DNA of 64,000 nt, taken from NCBI GenBank assembly GCA_050012775.1, contig JBEKGN010000021.1:1-64000 (forward strand). Direction: 5' to 3'. Positions 51,074 to 59,972 of the stretch are shown piece by piece. Made by a program: the position numbers and the translations under genes. How positions within the stretch are numbered: the first letter of the stretch is position 1; every line of letters begins with the position of its first letter. Source of the stretch: Roseiarcus sp050012775 (GTDB lineage Bacteria > Pseudomonadota > Alphaproteobacteria > Rhizobiales > Beijerinckiaceae). The notes beneath the pieces were generated by a model that saw nothing but the letters and a program-made list of their open reading frames with translations, had not been told where the DNA came from and ran no database searches.

Positions 51074-52261
51074 ATGCATGGGTGGTTTGATCGCGCCAGG
51101 TTCGCCTCGTCTCCCATCCCCGGCGGAACCATCAGAATCGCCGCACGGAACGAAATCGCCGGCCTATTGCGCTGGCGGACCGCGTTCGCCGGCGAGCGCA
51201 AGGATCATCGCTTCTACGAACTCGTCGAAGACACGCTCAAGGACGGTTTCGACTACGGCTACCTCATCATCGACGACGGCAAGGACGTCTGCGCCATCCA
51301 ACCCTTCTTCGTCGTCGATCAGGATCTGGTGGCCGGCGCCGACGATCACGCCAAGAAGTTTATCGCCGGGGTCCGGCGACTTTGGCCGCGCTTCATGCGG
51401 GCGCGCACGCTGATGGTGGGATGCGCCGCTGGGGAAGGACACCTCGACGGCGACGAATCATCCCAATCCACGACTGCCGAACTGCTGGCCCGCTCGCTGC
51501 GTCGCCTGGCGAGCGATTTGAGTTGCGCGATGATCGTACTGAAGGAATTCCCCGCCAAGTACCGGGCGCCGCTGCAATGCTTGCGGCGCGCCGGCTTCAC
51601 CCGCGCGCCCAGCATGCCGATGACGACGCTCAGCATCGATTTCGAAGATTTCGAGGATTATCTGTCCAACAAGCTCAGCCCGGGCACCCGCGCAAAGGTC
51701 CGGCGGAAGCTGCGCGCCGCCGAGCGCGCGCAGCCGGCCATCACGATGAGCCTTGTGGACGATGTGACCGCGATCATCGACGATGTCTATCCGCTTTACC
51801 TGAACGTATTCGAGCGCTCGCCGCTCCAGTTCGAGAAGCTGACAAAGGAATTCTTGTGCGAGATCGTGAGCCGTATTCCCGACAAGGTTCGCTTTTTTAT
51901 TTGGCGTCAAGGCGCCAGGATCATCGCGTTCGGCTTGTGCATGGCGCAAGGCGACGACATCTGTCATGAATATGTCGGATTTGATTATTCCGTCGCTTTT
52001 AAACTCAACATGTATTATCGCGTATTTCATGATATCATTGAATGGGCGATCGCCAACGGCTACAAGCGCTTTTATAGCGGCAGCCTCAACTACGATCCGA
52101 AGTGGCATCTACGCCAGTCGCTCTATCCCATTGATCTCTATGTCAGGCACGCCTCCGGACCGATCAATGCCCTGTTGAGACGGCTGCTCCCGCTGCTCGA
52201 GCCGACGCATTCCGACCCGATCCTGCCGAATTTCCACAATTATCGGGAACTTTGGGAGTGA
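51074..52261 (+). CDS. GNAT/FemAB-like acyltransferase
   Basis: 395 residues. The C-terminal half shows a GNAT-type fold: LSPGTRAKVRRKLRAAER, VYPLYLNVFERSPLQFEKLTKEF, FFIWRQGARIIAFGLCMAQGDDICHEYVGFDY, and a long substrate loop NMYYRVFHDIIEWAIANGYKRFYSGSLNYDPKWHLRQ. Resembles proteins that acetylate sugars or add amino acids to lipid/peptidoglycan precursors; substrate unknown. The region 51955-52060 is AT-richer than the rest of the gene, which together with the accessory setting hints at transfer. Single gene. Confidence 0.8.
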   Translation: MHGWFDRARFASSPIPGGTIRIAARNEIAGLLRWRTAFAGERKDHRFYELVEDTLKDGFDYGYLIIDDGKDVCAIQPFFVVDQDLVAGADDHAKKFIAGVRRLWPRFMRARTLMVGCAAGEGHLDGDESSQSTTAELLARSLRRLASDLSCAMIVLKEFPAKYRAPLQCLRRAGFTRAPSMPMTTLSIDFEDFEDYLSNKLSPGTRAKVRRKLRAAERAQPAITMSLVDDVTAIIDDVYPLYLNVFERSPLQFEKLTKEFLCEIVSRIPDKVRFFIWRQGARIIAFGLCMAQGDDICHEYVGFDYSVAFKLNMYYRVFHDIIEWAIANGYKRFYSGSLNYDPKWHLRQSLYPIDLYVRHASGPINALLRRLLPLLEPTHSDPILPNFHNYRELWE

Positions 52262-52792
52262 GAGGGGCGCCAACGGTTCGGAGAACGACGTCCGCCGCCA
52301 GGTCGTCAGGCGCAAGATCAGCGGCGGAACCCGCAGCGACGCCGGCCGCGATCGCCGCGATGGTTACGGCGACGCTGCGCTTAACTGTCGACCCTATGAG
52401 TTCTCCATGGCGGCGGCTGCTCCGGTTCGGGCCGGCGGCGGGCGCCGACTTTTGCAGACGCGCGCGGCGAGCGCGGCCGCCGGCAGCGCGTATGGGGCGC
52501 GGTGCAAGCGTTCGGGCTCCCCCCGCTTCCGCCAAACGAATCGGTCGCGGCGCCTTGGCGTGACGCTCGATTAAATACATAACACAACGGTATTATCTTA
52601 TCCGACCTTGTCCCGTCGCCGCCGTGCGGAAATAATCCGCGTCGCAATCCCTTGAAATCAGGCCCCTGTGGGAAATTGTCGCCGATGTAAGCCGCGCCTT
52701 GCCCGCCCCATTGCCCTCGCTCCCCCGCGCCTCTATACCCTCCCCATTCGCTTACGCCGGCCCGTTTCGGCGAGTGAGCCTTAGGAGCTGTT
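52262..52792. other. Intergenic region before thrS (531 bases)
   Basis: Contains a locally AT-rich patch (about 52563-52610, with TTAAATACATAACAC) likely to include the thrS promoter, and a small perfect hairpin GCGGA-AATAA-TCCGC at 52626-52640. A leader of about 200 bases would precede thrS, which could allow translational control. No tRNA or convincing open frame seen. Confidence 0.5.
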
Positions 52793-54775
52793 ATGATTCA
52801 CGTCACCTTTCCCGACGGCGCGCGGCGCGCCTTCGATCCCGGCCTTTCCGGCCTCGAAATCGCCAAATCCATTTCCCCATCCCTGGCCAAGCGCAGCGTC
52901 GCGATGGTGCGCGACGGCGCGCTCGCCGATCTCGCCGACAAGGTCGAAGCCGACGCGAGGCTTGAATTCATCGGCCGCGACGATCCGCGCGCCCTCGAAT
53001 TGATCCGCCACGACGCCGCGCATGTGCTCGCCGAAGCGGTGCAGTCGCTGTGGCCGGATACCCAAGTGACCATCGGGCCGGTCATCGAGAACGGCTTCTA
53101 TTACGACTTCTTCCGTTCGACGCCGTTCACGCCCGATGACTTTCCCGCGATCGAAAAGCGCATGCGCGAGATCGTCGCGCGCGACCGGCCGTTCACCAAG
53201 ACATTGATGGGCCGCGACGAGGCCAAGGGCTATTTCGAGAAGAAGGGCGAGGCGTTCAAGATCGAGTTGATCGACGCCATTCCCGCCGATCAGGACCTAA
53301 AGCTCTATTCGCAGGGCGAATGGACGGACCTCTGCCGCGGCCCGCATATGACCTCGACGGGCAAGATCGGCGACGCGTTCAAGCTGATGAAGGTCGCCGG
53401 GGCCTACTGGCGCGGCGATTCGACCAAGCCGATGCTGTCGCGGATCTACGCCACCGCCTTCGCCAAACGGGAAGAGCTCGACGCCTATCTCAAGCAGATC
53501 GAGGAGGCGGAGAAGCGCGACCATCGCAAGCTCGCGCGCGAGATGGACCTGTTCCATTTCCAGGAGGAGGGGCCGGGCACGGTGTTCTGGCACCCCAAGG
53601 GCTGGGCGCTCTTCCAGACACTGATCGCCTATATGCGCCGGCGCCTCGCCGGGGATTATCAGGAAGTCAGCGCGCCGCAGGTGCTCGACAAGCGCCTCTG
53701 GGAGATTTCCGGCCATTGGGGCTGGTATCGCGAGAGCATGTTCATGGCGCGCGCCGCCGGCGAGGACGCCGAGGCCGAGGACGAGCGCATCTATGCGCTG
53801 AAGCCGATGAACTGCCCCGGCCATATCCAGATCTTCAAGAACGGCCTGCGGTCCTATCGCGAACTGCCGCTGCGCCTGGCCGAATTCGGCATGGTCCATC
53901 GCTACGAGCCGTCCGGGGCGCTGCACGGGGTGATGCGCGTGCGCGCCTTCACCCAGGACGACGCGCACATCTTCTGCACCGAAGACCAGCTCGCCGAGGA
54001 ATGCCACAAGATCAATGAGTTGATCCTGTCGGTCTATGGCGATTTCGGCTTCGACAAGATCGTCGTCAAGCTGTCGACCCGGCCCGACAAGCGCGTCGGC
54101 ACGGACGAAATGTGGGATCACGCCGAGGCGGTGATGCTGCGCGTCCTCGAGGAGATCAAGGCGCGCCATGGCGACGTTGTGACGACCCAGCTCAATCCGG
54201 GCGAGGGCGCCTTCTATGGGCCGAAGTTCGAATATGTGCTGCGCGACGCGATCGGCCGCGACTGGCAATGCGGCACGACGCAGGTCGATTTCAATCTGCC
54301 CGAGCGTTTCGGCGCCTTCTACATCGCCGCCAACAGCGAGAAGACGATTCCGGTGATGGTCCATCGCGCTATCTGCGGCTCGATGGAGCGCTTCACCGGC
54401 ATCCTGCTCGAGCATTTCGCCGGCCATCTGCCGCTCTGGCTGGCGCCGTTGCAGATCGTCGTCTGCACGATCACCCAGGACGGCGACGACTACGCGCTGG
54501 AGATCGTCGCGGCGGCGCGCAAGCGCGGCCTGCGCGTCGAAGCGGACCTGCGCAACGAGAAGATCAGCTACAAAGTGCGCGAGCATTCGCTCGCCAAGGT
54601 TCCCGTGCTCCTCGCCATCGGACGCAAGGAGGCGTCCGAGCGCAGCGTGTCGATCCGCCGGCTTGGCTCGAACGAGCAGACGATGAAGGGGCTGGCGGAG
54701 GCGCTCGACGCGCTGGTCGTCGAAGCGACGCCGCCGGATTTGCGCTCGGCGCCGGGGTCGCCCCATGCGCAATAA
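52793..54775 (+). CDS. thrS: Threonine-tRNA ligase
   Basis: 660 residues. Domains in order: TGS (about 1-61), editing/SAD domain with HDAAHVLAEAV (His pair), class II core with zinc Cys in MNCPGHIQIF and motif 3-type RAICGSMERFTGILLEHFAG, then anticodon-binding domain to the end (LAPLQIVVCTITQDGDDYA). AGGAG lies about eight bases before the ATG. Overlaps kdsA by 11 bases. Confidence 0.98.
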   Translation: MIHVTFPDGARRAFDPGLSGLEIAKSISPSLAKRSVAMVRDGALADLADKVEADARLEFIGRDDPRALELIRHDAAHVLAEAVQSLWPDTQVTIGPVIENGFYYDFFRSTPFTPDDFPAIEKRMREIVARDRPFTKTLMGRDEAKGYFEKKGEAFKIELIDAIPADQDLKLYSQGEWTDLCRGPHMTSTGKIGDAFKLMKVAGAYWRGDSTKPMLSRIYATAFAKREELDAYLKQIEEAEKRDHRKLAREMDLFHFQEEGPGTVFWHPKGWALFQTLIAYMRRRLAGDYQEVSAPQVLDKRLWEISGHWGWYRESMFMARAAGEDAEAEDERIYALKPMNCPGHIQIFKNGLRSYRELPLRLAEFGMVHRYEPSGALHGVMRVRAFTQDDAHIFCTEDQLAEECHKINELILSVYGDFGFDKIVVKLSTRPDKRVGTDEMWDHAEAVMLRVLEEIKARHGDVVTTQLNPGEGAFYGPKFEYVLRDAIGRDWQCGTTQVDFNLPERFGAFYIAANSEKTIPVMVHRAICGSMERFTGILLEHFAGHLPLWLAPLQIVVCTITQDGDDYALEIVAAARKRGLRVEADLRNEKISYKVREHSLAKVPVLLAIGRKEASERSVSIRRLGSNEQTMKGLAEALDALVVEATPPDLRSAPGSPHAQ

Positions 54776-55610
54776 TTCCATCGTCCAGGTCGGCCGCGGC
54801 GCGGGCGCGGTTCGCTTCGGCGCCGATCTGCCGCTCGCGCTGATCGCCGGCCCCTGCCAGCTGGAAAGCCGCGCCCACGCGCTGGAAATGGCGGGCGCGC
54901 TCAAGGAGATCGCGGCGCGGCGCGGCGTCGGCCTCGTCTTCAAGACCTCCTATGACAAGGCCAACCGCACCTCGGGCGCGGGCGCGCGCGGCGTCGGCCT
55001 GAAGGCGGCGCTGCCGATCTTCGCCGAAATCCGCGAGACGCTCGGCGTGCCGGTCATCACCGACGTCCACGAGCCCGCGCAATGCGCGATCGCGGCGCAG
55101 GCGGTCGACGTCCTGCAAATCCCGGCGTTTCTCTGCCGCCAGACCGACCTACTCGTCGCCGCCGCGCGCACCGGTCGCGCGGTCAACGTCAAGAAGGGGC
55201 AATTCCTGGCGCCCTGGGACATGAAGCACGTCGTGGCCAAGATCGCCGACGCCGGCGGGGCCGACGTGCTCGTCACCGAGCGCGGGGTCAGCTTCGGCTA
55301 CAATACGCTCGTCTCCGACATGCGCGCGCTGCCGATCATGGCGCTCCAGACCGGCGCGCCGGTCATATTCGACGCCACCCATTCGGTGCAGCAGCCGGGC
55401 GGGCAGGGGGCGTCCTCGGGCGGCCAGCGCGAATTCGTCAGCGTGCTCGCGCGCGCGGCGGTCGCGGTCGGCGTCGCCGGCGTTTTCATCGAAACGCACG
55501 AGGACCCCGATTCCGCGCCCTCCGACGGTCCGAACATGGTGCCGCTGAAGGATTTCGAGGCGCTGGTCGCCGAGTTGCAGGATTTCGATCGCTTGGCCAA
55601 ACGCCGATAG
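54765..55610 (+). CDS. kdsA: 3-deoxy-8-phosphooctulonate synthase (KDO 8-P synthase)
   Basis: 281 residues; condenses phosphoenolpyruvate with arabinose 5-phosphate to make Kdo 8-phosphate for lipopolysaccharide. Typical segments are LIAGPCQLESRAHALEMAG, FKTSYDKANRTSGAG, PAFLCRQTDLLVAAARTGRAVNVKKGQFLAP and VIFDATHSVQQPGG. The ATG overlaps the thrS stop region. Its product is used by waaA further downstream. Confidence 0.97.
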   Translation: MRNNSIVQVGRGAGAVRFGADLPLALIAGPCQLESRAHALEMAGALKEIAARRGVGLVFKTSYDKANRTSGAGARGVGLKAALPIFAEIRETLGVPVITDVHEPAQCAIAAQAVDVLQIPAFLCRQTDLLVAAARTGRAVNVKKGQFLAPWDMKHVVAKIADAGGADVLVTERGVSFGYNTLVSDMRALPIMALQTGAPVIFDATHSVQQPGGQGASSGGQREFVSVLARAAVAVGVAGVFIETHEDPDSAPSDGPNMVPLKDFEALVAELQDFDRLAKRR

Positions 55611-55674
55611 GCCGCCGACGGGGCGTCCGCCCGGCGCCCCCTGTCATCGAGCGGTCACCGTCGGGGAGTAGCCG

Positions 55675-56577
55675 ATGAAGATGGACGACTATCTCTTCAG
55701 CTACGCGACCGCGAACGATCCGCCGGTCAAGCGGGGGTTGATTCGTCTGGTCGAAAAGGCGACGGGGCAGCCGAAGCTGAAACGGCTGTATATTCGCAAT
55801 CAGCTCTATCCGCGTCCGAGCGAAAGCTTTTGGCAAGCGGCGGTGCGCAGCTTGGCGCTCGATGTGCGCTTCGACGCCGCCGCGCTCGCCCGCATTCCCA
55901 GAACCGGGCCAGTGGTGTTCGTCGCCAACCACCCCTATGGCGTTCTCGACGGCATCGCGATCTCCTGGCTGGTGGAGAAAGTGCGCTCGGATTTCGCCGT
56001 GCTCACCAACGCGGTGCTGATGCGCGCGCCCGAGGTGCGGGACTTCGTCCTGCCGATCGATTTCTCCGAGACCGAGGAAGCGCGGCGCACCAATCTGGCT
56101 TCGCGCGCCGCCGCGCGCGCGCGGCTCGACGACGGCGGCGCCGTCGTGGTGTTTCCGGCGGGCGGCGTCTCCACCGCGCCCGATCGTCTGGGGCGCAAGC
56201 CCGCGATCGACGCGCGCTGGCAGCCGTTCGTCGGCCAACTCATCCAACGCTCGAAGGCGACGGTCGTGCCGATCTGGTTCGGCGGCCAGAACAGCCGCCT
56301 GTTCCAAATCGCGAGCCACGTCAGCCTCACGTTGCGGCTTTCTCTGATCTTCCACGAAGTGAGGACGCGCATCGGCGCCAGCCTTCCCGTCGCGATCGGC
56401 GCGCCGATCCCCTTCGAGGACATCGCCGCGATCAAGGATCGCCAGGCGCTCGCCGACGATCTCAGCGCCCGCGTCTACGCCCTGGCGGCGATTGCGCCCA
56501 AGCAGCGGGCGAAGCCGCCCCGCGCCCAAAAACTGCTGAGCAAACTGAGCCGCCTGCGCCCGCGAGCCGTGGCTTAG
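55675..56577 (+). CDS. Lysophospholipid acyltransferase family protein (PlsC-like)
   Basis: 300 residues. Acyltransferase block I is VFVANHPYGVLDG, with five rather than four residues between His and Asp, as in the hemolysin-like/ornithine-lipid branch. Block III (VVFPAGGVST) is also present. C-terminal tail is Lys/Arg/Pro-rich. GGGGAG precedes the ATG. Likely transfers acyl chains from acyl-ACP in membrane lipid synthesis. Confidence 0.85.
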   Translation: MKMDDYLFSYATANDPPVKRGLIRLVEKATGQPKLKRLYIRNQLYPRPSESFWQAAVRSLALDVRFDAAALARIPRTGPVVFVANHPYGVLDGIAISWLVEKVRSDFAVLTNAVLMRAPEVRDFVLPIDFSETEEARRTNLASRAAARARLDDGGAVVVFPAGGVSTAPDRLGRKPAIDARWQPFVGQLIQRSKATVVPIWFGGQNSRLFQIASHVSLTLRLSLIFHEVRTRIGASLPVAIGAPIPFEDIAAIKDRQALADDLSARVYALAAIAPKQRAKPPRAQKLLSKLSRLRPRAVA

Positions 56578-56586
56578 GGGAAGGCA

Positions 56587-56607
56587 ATATATATTATTAT
56601 TATCAAT
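56587..56607. repeat. AT-rich microsatellite
   Basis: ATATATATTATTATTATCAA-type tract between the convergent acyltransferase and queF genes, in sharp contrast to the GC-rich surroundings. It could be a simple-sequence relic or a terminator-associated tract. Confidence 0.5.
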
Positions 56608-56679
56608 ACGCTTCTGCGCTTCGCTCGTGTAAAGTGTTACTCGAACGCCAGCTTCGGCGGTTCACGATCGCGCCCGGAT

Positions 56680-57150
56680 TCAGCCGCGGCCGCGATAGGG
56701 CGCGACGCCCTGGTCCGGCGCCCAGACGCCCTTCGGCAGACGCCCGGTCTGCCAGAACACGTCGATGGGAATGCCGCCGCGCGGATACCAATAGCCGCCG
56801 ATGCGCAGCCAGCGCGGCTTCAAGAGCGCGGCCAGTTCCTTGCCGATGCGCACCGTGCAATCCTCGTGAAAGGCGCCGTGATTGCGGAAGCTCGCGAGAT
56901 GCAGCTTCAGAGATTTGGATTCGACGATCCATTTGTCCGGGACATAGTCGATGACGAGATGGGCGAAATCCGGCTGGCCGGTCACCGGGCAGATCGAGGT
57001 GAATTCCGGCGCCGCGAAGCGCGTGACGTAATCCACGTCCGGGTGCGGATTGGGCGCGCGCTCGAGCGTCGCCGCGTCGGGGCGATCGGGGATCTGCGAG
57101 GGGTGGCCGAGGTGGGCGAAGGCGCCGGCGGATTTGGGGGTCTTGCTCAT
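56680..57150 (-). CDS. queF: NADPH-dependent 7-cyano-7-deazaguanine reductase QueF
   Basis: 156 residues, short (unimodular) form. Catalytic Cys in EFTSICPVTGQPDFA, the NADPH motif ESKSLKLHLASFRNHG and FHEDC are the QueF signature. Makes preQ1 for queuosine in tRNA. The pathway begins with GTP cyclohydrolase I (folE at 38.5 kb), though other queuosine genes were not seen here. Confidence 0.96.
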   Translation of the reverse strand: MSKTPKSAGAFAHLGHPSQIPDRPDAATLERAPNPHPDVDYVTRFAAPEFTSICPVTGQPDFAHLVIDYVPDKWIVESKSLKLHLASFRNHGAFHEDCTVRIGKELAALLKPRWLRIGGYWYPRGGIPIDVFWQTGRLPKGVWAPDQGVAPYRGRG

Positions 57151-57224
57151 GGCGGCTACATAGCGCTTGGCGCTGGAAAGGCAACCGTCCTCGCTTTGCC
57201 GCGAAAGTTCGGCGCGCCGGCGCC

Positions 57225-57809
57225 CTAAAGGCCGGTGGCGAACCGCGCCATGACGACGATGATCGCCACTTGCATCGCGCCCTGGAAGGCGACGACATAA
57301 AAATAGCGGCTCATCATGGCGCCGATTTTCGCGACGTCGGGCTCGCTTTTGCGCAATTCCAAGTAAACGCGCAGATTGGTCGGCAGCAAATAGCCGAGCC
57401 CCTGGACGGCGAGGATCGCGACGATCGCGAGCGCCGCCGCCACCCAGGCGAATTGGGGATAGGCGAGGTCGAGAAAGCCCATCTGTCTGGCCAGGAACCA
57501 GCCGCTCGTCCCGGTCACGATCGACAGGGTCGGCATGATGAAGAGCGTCTTCGGGGCCAGCCGCGTGATGACCGCACGGCGCGCCTCGAACGGCGCCGCG
57601 CGAAGGATCGGCCCGACGACGAAACCCATGAACAGGTCGATGCCCGTCCACATCACGCCGGAAATGACGTGAACGAAGTCGAGCAGCCAGGCGTTGCCGA
57701 CCAGAATCGCCGCTACCATCGCGGCGAGCGCCGCCGCCGACCAAAAGACGTTGAACGGGTTGATCGGCGCCCCGACCTCGGGCGCGGCGGTTTTCACGGA
57801 AACGTCCAT
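57225..57809 (-). CDS. Predicted membrane protein (urate-hydroxylase/PuuD-like or DUF2269-like)
   Basis: 194 residues, about five membrane helices. FVHVISGVMWTGIDLFMGFVVGP contains a His-x3-Gly-x-Met-Trp-x-Gly pattern seen in PuuD and related four-helix membrane proteins that can bind haem. LPTNLRVYLELRKSEPD lies in a cytoplasmic loop. ATG 57809 has GAGGGCGG upstream. A family beyond this pattern is not certain. Single gene. Confidence 0.7.
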   Translation of the reverse strand: MDVSVKTAAPEVGAPINPFNVFWSAAALAAMVAAILVGNAWLLDFVHVISGVMWTGIDLFMGFVVGPILRAAPFEARRAVITRLAPKTLFIMPTLSIVTGTSGWFLARQMGFLDLAYPQFAWVAAALAIVAILAVQGLGYLLPTNLRVYLELRKSEPDVAKIGAMMSRYFYVVAFQGAMQVAIIVVMARFATGL

Positions 57810-58014
57810 CGGCCGCCCTCGGTCATGATCGCGATGTTGAAAAGTATACCGCACCTCGTCGGTTTCGGCATAGATCGGCGCGCGGGCGGTGGTCGCACGG
57901 CCATTTTGAAGGGACTGGGCCGGCGTCGCGTCTCCGTCATTAAGACCCGCCGAATGGCCCTCCCATTGCGCGCCGCCGCCAGCGCGGCTAAAGCACGCTC
58001 GACCGGAAGAGCGC

Positions 58015-58854
58015 TTGACTTCATCGATCGACGCACAACTTCGCGCGCGCGCCTGCTCGGCGCTCGAGGAAATCACCGACGCCGCGCGGCGGGCGGGCGA
58101 GATCGCCTTGCGTGATTTTCGCTTGGGCGAGACGACGAGCGCCCACGTTCACGCCAAGCACGGCGGCTCGCCGGTCACCGCCGCCGATCTGGCGGTCGAC
58201 CGCTATTTGAGCGAGCGGCTGCGCGCCGCTTATCCCGACGCCGGTTGGCTCTCCGAGGAGACCGCGGACGATTGGGCGCGCCTCGACAAGGCGAGTCTTC
58301 TCGTCGTCGATCCGATCGACGGCACGCGGGCGTTTCTGGCGGGCGATCCGCGCTGGACGGTGTCGATCGCGCTCGTCCTCGACGGGCGCCCGATCGCCGG
58401 GGTGGTCCACGCGCCCGCCCTCGGGGAGACTTACGCCGCCGCTCTAGGCTGCGGGGCGAGGCTCGACGGCGCGCCGATCCATGTCTCGGCGCGGCCGACG
58501 CTCGACCGCGCGCTCGTCGGCGGGCCCAAATCGATGATCGCCTCGCTCGCCGAGGCGGCCGGCGTCGAATTGACCGCCGCGCCACGCATCCCTTCGCTGG
58601 CGCTTCGTCTGGCGCGGGTCGCCAGCGGCGCGCTCGATATCGGCCTCGCTTCGGCCAATTCCCACGACTGGGACGTCGCCGCCGCCGACATGATCTTGAG
58701 CGAAGCGGGCGCGCTTCTCACCGACACGCATGGACAAATCTTGCGCTATAATGAAAAAAGAACGCGGCATGGCGCCTTGCTGGCGTCCGGCGCCAGCCTC
58801 GCGCCGGCCGTTGTCGCAGCGGCGCGGCTGGCTCTGGTCGAGCGGGCGGCATGA
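58015..58854 (+). CDS. cysQ: 3'(2'),5'-bisphosphate nucleotidase (CysQ-like), inositol monophosphatase family
   Basis: 279 residues. IMPase superfamily metal-binding motifs: LSEETADDW, DPIDGTRAFLAGDPRWTVSIAL and HDWDVAAADMILSEAG. The branch and neighbours (DUF4170, DUF374, waaA, lpxK) are those of CysQ-like genes in Hyphomicrobiales. TTG start with GGAAGAG upstream. Removes phosphate from PAP or related compounds. Confidence 0.88.
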   Translation: MTSSIDAQLRARACSALEEITDAARRAGEIALRDFRLGETTSAHVHAKHGGSPVTAADLAVDRYLSERLRAAYPDAGWLSEETADDWARLDKASLLVVDPIDGTRAFLAGDPRWTVSIALVLDGRPIAGVVHAPALGETYAAALGCGARLDGAPIHVSARPTLDRALVGGPKSMIASLAEAAGVELTAAPRIPSLALRLARVASGALDIGLASANSHDWDVAAADMILSEAGALLTDTHGQILRYNEKRTRHGALLASGASLAPAVVAAARLALVERAA

Positions 58855-58984
58855 AACTTGATGGCGCCCGGGAGCGCGCCGGCGGTTGCGTTTTTCGCTT
58901 GCGCGGGGCAAAGCCCTCGCGGGCCTTGGCGCCAAAGCCCGCGTTTGTTCCGCGCAGGCGCGCCTCCCCGAGGGAATTGACGAA

Positions 58985-59248
58985 ATGACGCAAGACGAAG
59001 CCTCGACCTACGAATCCCGGCAGCTCCTCCATCTGGTGTTCGGCGGCGAATTGAAAGATCTCGAGAGCCACGAATTCCGCGATCCCGCCAAGATCGACCT
59101 CGTCGGCGTCTTTCCCGATTACGAAAGCGCCGAGCGCGCCTGGCGCGGCAAGTCGCAGGCGACGGTCGATAGCGCCCAGACGCGCTATTTCATCGTCCAT
59201 CTCCATCGCTTCCTCGAACCGGAGGGCCTCAAGCGCAAGCTGGCTTGA
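58985..59248 (+). CDS. DUF4170 domain protein
   Basis: 87 residues. LLHLVFGGELKDLESHEFRDPAKIDLVGVFPDYESAERAWRGKSQ and YFIVHLHRFLEPE are the DUF4170 signature. Small soluble protein of unknown function, normally between cysQ and the DUF374 gene. ATG 58985 chosen over an upstream in-frame start with Arg-rich composition. Confidence 0.9.
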   Translation: MTQDEASTYESRQLLHLVFGGELKDLESHEFRDPAKIDLVGVFPDYESAERAWRGKSQATVDSAQTRYFIVHLHRFLEPEGLKRKLA

Positions 59249-59255
59249 GGGAGCG

Positions 59256-59972
59256 ATGTTCAAACGGCTCGGAACGAGCAAGTTCGTGCAGGAGGCGCTC
59301 GGCTTCCTGCTCGCGCATTATCTCAAGCTCGTTCAGCGCTCCAACCGCTTCGCGCGCGAGCCCGCCGATCTCGATGCCGCGATCGCGGGTCAGACGCCGG
59401 TGATCGTCGCGATGTGGCATGGGCAACATCTGATGATTTCGTTCGCGTGGCCCAAATCGATTCCGCGGATGGCCGCCCTCATTTCGCGCAGCGGCGACGC
59501 CGGCCCCCAGGCGGCGGCGCTGCGTCGGCTCGGCGTGACGCCGGTGCGCGGCTCGGGCGGGCGCGCCGATCGCAGCCGCCGCAAGGGCGGCGCGCCGGCG
59601 ATGCGCGAATTGCTGCGCCAGCTCGAGGGCGGCGCTTCCGTGGCGATGACCGCCGATCTGGCCAAGCGCGCGCGCGTCGCCGGACTCGGCATCGTCACGC
59701 TGGCGCGCCTCTCCGGACGGCCGATCGCGCCGACGGCGGTTGTCGTCAGCCGGCGTTTCGACTTCAATTCCTGGGACCGCGCGAGCCTCGGCAAGCCGTT
59801 CGGCCGTGGCGCGATCGTCGTCGGCGATCTCATCCATGTCCCGCCCGACGCCGACGAGGCGGCGCTCGAGGCCGCGCGCCGGGAGGTCGAGGCGGCGCTC
59901 GACGCGGTGCACGCGCGCGCCTATGCGATGGTCGGGGGACGCGATCCCGGCGCGGACGTGAGGCGCTCATGA
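59256..59972 (+). CDS. DUF374 lysophospholipid acyltransferase family protein
   Basis: 238 residues. The acyltransferase-like block IVAMWHGQHLMISFA, ALISRSGDAGPQAAALRRLGVTPVRGSGGR and VAMTADLAKRAR match DUF374. Likely an acyltransferase acting on lipid A or Kdo-related substrates, given waaA directly downstream (ATGA overlap). Confidence 0.9.
   Translation: MFKRLGTSKFVQEALGFLLAHYLKLVQRSNRFAREPADLDAAIAGQTPVIVAMWHGQHLMISFAWPKSIPRMAALISRSGDAGPQAAALRRLGVTPVRGSGGRADRSRRKGGAPAMRELLRQLEGGASVAMTADLAKRARVAGLGIVTLARLSGRPIAPTAVVVSRRFDFNSWDRASLGKPFGRGAIVVGDLIHVPPDADEAALEAARREVEAALDAVHARAYAMVGGRDPGADVRRS

Noticed and set aside
52252..52563. 103-residue plus-strand open frame after the GNAT gene
   Set aside because: Ala/Arg/Pro-rich, no ribosome site, overlaps the GNAT stop; probably non-coding.
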